Shown here one piece after another: positions 60,062 through 64,000 of a stretch of 64,000 nucleotides of DNA. Position 1 is the stretch's first letter. The number at the start of each line of letters is the position of its first letter. This DNA comes from Paenibacillus sp. Root444D2 (GTDB lineage Bacteria > Bacillota > Bacilli > Paenibacillales > NBRC-103111). Both the position numbers and the translations under genes were made by a program. The notes under the pieces were generated by a model. The model did not search any database, was not told the origin of the DNA, and saw only the letters and a list, made by a program, of their open reading frames with translations. The stretch covers positions 608,844-672,843 of the forward strand of contig NZ_LMEO01000050.1 of assembly GCF_001426375.1 (NCBI RefSeq). The letters run 5' to 3'.

Positions 60062-60117
60062 TTATCAGGTTATCAGACATCTTGAGTTTAACACAAACCC
60101 CTTGTCTTGAGAAGGGG
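60062..60117 (-). promoter_or_regulatory. Upstream region of lutABC: direct repeat and hairpin
   Basis: TTATCAG occurs twice (60062-60068 and 60070-60076), a possible LutR contact. CCCCTT/AAGGGG (60098-60117) forms a short stem that on the minus strand is followed by TTTGTGTT and may end transcription from the aldo/keto reductase gene. No clear -35/-10 pair is seen. Confidence 0.4.
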
Positions 60118-60341
60118 CATATGGTGGGAATTGCATCATTTTTTTTGTGGACAGTCCTGTTATCGCTGCGTCCCAGTTAAGTTAATTCCAGTATAAATCA
60201 TCTTTTTGAAGTAATTAAAAAATCCCGCCCCAAAGACATTCTCTTAGAGACGAGATTATTGTTCCAATTCAATGAATCACCCGAGCAGCTCGGTCACGAA
60301 TCGATCTAGATGACCATGATTTCCCCTACCCACTAAGCAAA

Positions 60342-61298
60342 TCAATTCCCTTCGGGATCTTCCGTATCATAGCCAAATTCATCAAGCGCCGGCCATAGTT
60401 CAGCGGCAATCGGGTAATTCGCGAGCTCCAATGTCTGGGCTACCCGTTCCGGTTTACTCATGCCGACGACCGTGCTGGCGATCCGCGGGTCGCGAAGTGA
60501 AAATTGAAGCGCTGCGGCGGCTAGTGGCACATCGTATTCCTGGCAAACTTTGGCAAACATACGTGCTCGTTCCACTATGATTGGCGAAGCATCGCTATAG
60601 GCATACCGAGCGTATGCTTCCGGACCTTTAGCTAATATGCCGCTGCCATAAGGAGCAGCGTTAATGACGGCGACGCCCATGCGACTAGCGACATCAAGCA
60701 ATGGTTCAGCAGCTCGATTGAGCAGCGTATATCGATTGTGGGTTTCTACAGCGCTGAACGCTCCCGTTTCGACATAACGAATGAGCATATCGATCGGTCC
60801 GCCGGATATGCCGATGTGTTCGATGACGCCTTGCTTTTGAAACTTATGAAGTACTTCTAAAGGTCCACTGGTTCCCATAACATTTTCGAAGGTGGTATGT
60901 TCAGGATCGTGGATGTAAACGTATTGCAGACGATCAAGTCCTAATCGTTCGAGACTTCCTTCTATGGAACGTTTGATCTGTTCACCGCTGAAGTCGCCGG
61001 TCTTGAAGTCGCGGTCGGCTTTGGTAGCCAACACGTACCCAGCCGGAAGACCACCATTCGCTCGAATAGCCTTGCCAATCCGCCGTTCACTCTCACCTTC
61101 GCCGTATGCTGCAGCCGTATCTATAAAGTTGATCGGGCTTTCGAAAGCGGTACGCAGCGTTACCAAAGCTTGTTCCTCCGACGTGCTATATTGAAAGGTT
61201 TCCGGCATATCCCCGAGCGGAGCGGCTCCAATACATAGCGGCGATATGAAGAGGCCGGTACGACCAAACGGTCGTTTGGATAATAATGCGTTCGACAT
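60342..61298 (-). CDS. Aldo/keto reductase, L-fucose/galactose dehydrogenase type
   Basis: The 318-residue TIM-barrel protein has the AKR tetrad: Asp and Tyr in NFIDTAAAYGEGESERRIGKA, Lys in LATKADRD, His in YVYIHDPEHT. IHDPE and the start RPFGRTGLFISPLCIGAAPLG are typical of the pyridoxal-4/L-fucose/D-threo-aldose dehydrogenase group (as in AKR11/AKR-type Fdh). It may oxidise L-fucose or a related sugar to the lactone with NAD(P). It lies 32 bases after the UxaA-family gene in the same direction, which supports a sugar-acid role. Confidence 0.85.
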   Translation of the reverse strand: MSNALLSKRPFGRTGLFISPLCIGAAPLGDMPETFQYSTSEEQALVTLRTAFESPINFIDTAAAYGEGESERRIGKAIRANGGLPAGYVLATKADRDFKTGDFSGEQIKRSIEGSLERLGLDRLQYVYIHDPEHTTFENVMGTSGPLEVLHKFQKQGVIEHIGISGGPIDMLIRYVETGAFSAVETHNRYTLLNRAAEPLLDVASRMGVAVINAAPYGSGILAKGPEAYARYAYSDASPIIVERARMFAKVCQEYDVPLAAAALQFSLRDPRIASTVVGMSKPERVAQTLELANYPIAAELWPALDEFGYDTEDPEGN

Positions 61299-61330
61299 GG
61301 AGTGTTCCTCCCTTTCTGTTACTGTCTGCC

Positions 61331-64000
61331 TTATAACGACACGCCTAAAAAACCCCGTGTCATTTGAAAATCGATATTACCTTGCTGATAGAGACGCGGT
61401 ACATAAGTATGTTCTAAGATTTCTTTGCTGCGCTCGAGAATATGATTCACCCATAAACTCGGGTTGCCCTCGAGTTCCAAATCAATATCTTGCTTATGAT
61501 TATGCAGCACGGCCTGTTCCGACGTCACTTGCAGCATTGGAACGAAAGGATGCGTCTGCATCGGACGATCACCGATCCATGCAATTATTAATTCCACACC
61601 TGTGGCGGCGAGTCCTGTGATCGTCTCCACCCCATGCTTTGTTGGCGTATCCATAATGTGGAAGCCGTTTCGGCGGACATGTTCCCCATAGGCGATAGAC
61701 GGCCCGACTTGATACGCGCTAAATAGATGCTGACTGAATGCATCCTCGGTTAGCAATCCGCTGTTATCGGGAACGACGACCAAGCCTCCGGATCCGACAA
61801 TCAGCTTGGTTAGTAGTCCCAGCTGCTCGCCGGCATCTTTGTTAATGGCACCAACGCTTACGATCCCGATGCGCAGCCCTTCCAAACCGACCGTCACCTT
61901 TTCCGCAGTATCGGCCTCAATCAATCGATCGGCGAACCAGGCCTCTACCTTCTCGCTGACCTTGGCAATTCCGCCGTCGAGCTGAATGCTGGCATATCCA
62001 AGACGGCTCGCATCGACGCCCATCACATCCATCTGATGGCGCATGTAGTCATTATGCGTTTTCTCGCAGCCATGCTCCAGCAGCAAACAATGCTCCACCA
62101 TCGGATGCGTAATATAGCCGATCATCGTACGGGCAAACAGAGATTCAGCTGGCCCCCCTGAGGTGCCGCAGCCTTCCGTGTGCGCCAATGTTACGAAGCG
62201 CGAGAGCTCAGGCTGCCCCGCTCCTTGCTCGTTCAGGCGCTTTGTGATCATGCCCGCTACCTGTCCAGCACAAAGACTGGTCGGCACGATCAAGCCAATA
62301 TTGTCACTAGACTGCCGATTGCGATGTCGAGTAAAGGAAAATTGGATCGGGTTAGCCATCGTTATAGCATCATCTTGAATGTCTATCGGAGCTCCTGTCG
62401 GTACAGGAGTGTGAAGCAGCATCTCCAGTTGACTCGCATCGTTCTGCTGCCAGTTGCGCCAAATTTGTACTTGGGCATGGCCCGCCTTCTCGCCGACGCT
62501 TCGCTGACCAGAGGCAATTTGGAGCGCCAACTCGAATACCTCTTGGCCCAGCTCATCCATCGACTTGCCTTCCAGATACTGCCCCGCGTTCACATCCATA
62601 TCGTTCGAAAGCAATTGGAAGCGGCGAGTTGTCGTGACCACTTTGACCGTAGGCACATATGGAAAGTTAGTGATCGAACCATTTCCCGTTGTAAAGAAAA
62701 TCATGTTGCAGCCTGCGGCTACCTGTCCGGCGATGCTCTCCAGGTCATTGCCAGGGCTATCCATGAAATAGTAACCGCCATCCTTCATGAGCTCCCCGTA
62801 CTCAGTTGCATAATCGATCCGCGTTGTCGGGTCTTTCTTCATAGCGGCGCCTATAGATTTGAGATAGATGTTGTACAAGCCGCGATACATGTTGCCACCT
62901 GACGGGTTACCTTCCGCACTGGTGCCGTGCCAAGACGTGCGCTCCTTAAATCGGTTCACAAGTTCCAGAAATTTGCGAGCGGTTTCAACGTTTCGTACTT
63001 TCGAGAGGACATAGGGCTCCGCGCCAATCAACTCATCCGTTTCAGCTAGACTAGCCGCACCCCCGTAACGCACCAATTGTTCCGAAACCCATCCGAGAAG
63101 CGGATTCGCGGATACCCCGGAAAATGCGTCCGAACCGCCGCACTGCAATCCGATTCGCAAGTGGCAGATGGATTCAGGCGTTCGCTGCATCGTGTTGACC
63201 GTTGATAGCCATTCGCGTACTAAAGCTTCACCATTAACCAGCTCCTCTTCGAAGCTGCCTGTGAGCGACACGAACTTATGCAGGACTTCATCGATCGGAT
63301 AGCTATGCTCACGTGCATAAGCCTCCACCATCTTGTTCGTGACCGATTCATTACCATAATCGACAACCAATACCGCTCCGACGTTCGGGTTGACCATGAA
63401 ACCTGCGAGCGTCCGCAGCAGCAAGTCCACATTATTCGGCTTTTCTGTGCCGCCCTCGGTGTGAGCGACGGGAACGATCCCGTCTATATTCGAATCTTTC
63501 TTCCATTCGCCTTGCATACGAGTGGCAAGCTCATTCACGTAGCTCCCCGTATGCGAGGTGGTGCCGAGCAGTACGATGTAGTTCCGGGTGCCAACCCCGC
63601 GATCTTTATGGCGGCGATATCCCATGAAAGTTTGGGTATCCGTATAAGCTGGCGATGCCTGAGCCGGCCGGAAGTTCTCCTCGTCAAAGATAAAAGGAGA
63701 AACTTGATCCGCGAAATTGGGCTCCGCCGGCACCGCGAATGTCAGTTGGCGCACACTGAGCGCTTCCCGTACTGTTTCGTTGATCACATAGTGGCCGGGC
63801 TGAATCGGCTGAATCGCCACGCCGAATGGCAAATGCCACGAAAGCAGATCTTCACCAGGAGCAATCGCTTTCACCGCAAATCGATGGCCTTCCATAACCG
63901 TGTAATCCAAGGTGAGGATTTGGCCTTCATACTGAATGGTGGTACCGGAGTTCAATTGCTGAATCGCAACGGCGCAGTTATCCCCGGGTAAGGGAAGTCT
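61331..64000 (-). CDS. UxaA-family sugar-acid dehydratase/hydrolase, 5' end beyond window
   Basis: At least 889 residues are visible; the frame stays open to the window edge, and the first 15 codons (LPLPGDNCAVAIQQ) continue the N-terminal SAF domain, so the real start lies to the right. After the SAF part come two UxaA-type regions: GYRRHKDRGVGTRNYIVLLGTTSHTGSYVNELA with a TEGGTEKPNN loop, then IGLQCGGSDAFSGVSANPLLGW, SAEGNPSGGNMYRGLYN and FFTTGNGSITNF; and a second with VTLAHTEGCGTSGGPAESLFART and LLEHGCEKTHNDYM. The family includes altronate and galactarate dehydratases, iron-dependent enzymes. At nearly twice the size of UxaA, it is the double-length form; its substrate is unknown. Confidence 0.85.
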   Translation of the reverse strand, partial: RLPLPGDNCAVAIQQLNSGTTIQYEGQILTLDYTVMEGHRFAVKAIAPGEDLLSWHLPFGVAIQPIQPGHYVINETVREALSVRQLTFAVPAEPNFADQVSPFIFDEENFRPAQASPAYTDTQTFMGYRRHKDRGVGTRNYIVLLGTTSHTGSYVNELATRMQGEWKKDSNIDGIVPVAHTEGGTEKPNNVDLLLRTLAGFMVNPNVGAVLVVDYGNESVTNKMVEAYAREHSYPIDEVLHKFVSLTGSFEEELVNGEALVREWLSTVNTMQRTPESICHLRIGLQCGGSDAFSGVSANPLLGWVSEQLVRYGGAASLAETDELIGAEPYVLSKVRNVETARKFLELVNRFKERTSWHGTSAEGNPSGGNMYRGLYNIYLKSIGAAMKKDPTTRIDYATEYGELMKDGGYYFMDSPGNDLESIAGQVAAGCNMIFFTTGNGSITNFPYVPTVKVVTTTRRFQLLSNDMDVNAGQYLEGKSMDELGQEVFELALQIASGQRSVGEKAGHAQVQIWRNWQQNDASQLEMLLHTPVPTGAPIDIQDDAITMANPIQFSFTRHRNRQSSDNIGLIVPTSLCAGQVAGMITKRLNEQGAGQPELSRFVTLAHTEGCGTSGGPAESLFARTMIGYITHPMVEHCLLLEHGCEKTHNDYMRHQMDVMGVDASRLGYASIQLDGGIAKVSEKVEAWFADRLIEADTAEKVTVGLEGLRIGIVSVGAINKDAGEQLGLLTKLIVGSGGLVVVPDNSGLLTEDAFSQHLFSAYQVGPSIAYGEHVRRNGFHIMDTPTKHGVETITGLAATGVELIIAWIGDRPMQTHPFVPMLQVTSEQAVLHNHKQDIDLELEGNPSLWVNHILERSKEILEHTYVPRLYQQGNIDFQMTRGFLGVSL

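Overview
The window looks like chromosome from a spore-forming Paenibacillus-type Firmicute. Supporting signs are a GerA-type spore germination operon, LplB/LplC-type sugar permeases with a YesM/YesN-type two-component pair, an AraR-controlled arabinose operon, a lutABC lactate operon, strong GGAGG ribosome sites and frequent TTG starts. This comes from family recognition only; no database search was run. I see no rRNA, tRNA, CRISPR array, prophage or intact insertion sequence.

Region 1 (1-16 kb) mixes housekeeping and accessory genes. Small minus-strand genes (lipoproteins, a YdcF/DUF218 protein, GNAT and VOC enzymes, DinB, VanZ) mostly have an 80-100 bp stem-loop repeat right at their 3' ends (R1-R9 here). 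Between them lie a plus-strand L-2-hydroxyacid dehydrogenase with an unusual specificity loop, a Kef-type antiporter and the araBDA operon with divergent araR. The ara intergenic region has two clear AraR operators placed on recognisable promoters. Remnants of an LRR protein and a NUDIX hydrolase show the region is decaying.

Region 2 (16-22 kb) has a tandem repeat, the first of three copies of a 140 bp dispersed repeat (D1), a decayed AraC regulator, and a small catabolic set: enolase-superfamily sugar-acid dehydratase, SDR and phytanoyl-CoA-type dioxygenase. A GntR remnant flanked by two related palindromes lies within this set. A truncated alginate-lyase-like gene follows.

Region 3 (22-50 kb) is a Gram-positive polysaccharide utilisation locus. 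A probable minus-strand operon runs from two permeases and a binding protein through a large secreted beta-helix hydrolase to four intracellular glycosidases (three GH43-type proteins and one GH95). A histidine kinase, a response regulator and an AraC regulator sit beside it, followed by a GH127/GH146 beta-L-arabinofuranosidase, an intracellular beta-helix hydrolase, a damaged second transporter and a second GH95. Relics of GH31 and GH95 genes lie in the gaps. The enzymes suggest arabinose- and L-fucose/L-galactose-containing plant cell wall side chains as substrate, and arabinose would feed the araBDA operon.

Region 4 (50-64 kb) has repeat copies D2 and D3 beside further gene relics, a four-gene germination operon in the order small two-TM protein, B, A, C with a SigG-like promoter, the lutABC operon with its FadR-type regulator, an aldo/keto reductase of the L-fucose/galactose dehydrogenase type, and a UxaA-family sugar-acid dehydratase that runs off the right edge. 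The sugar-acid enzymes plus lutABC would fit non-phosphorylated 6-deoxysugar breakdown to pyruvate and lactate, but that link is inference.
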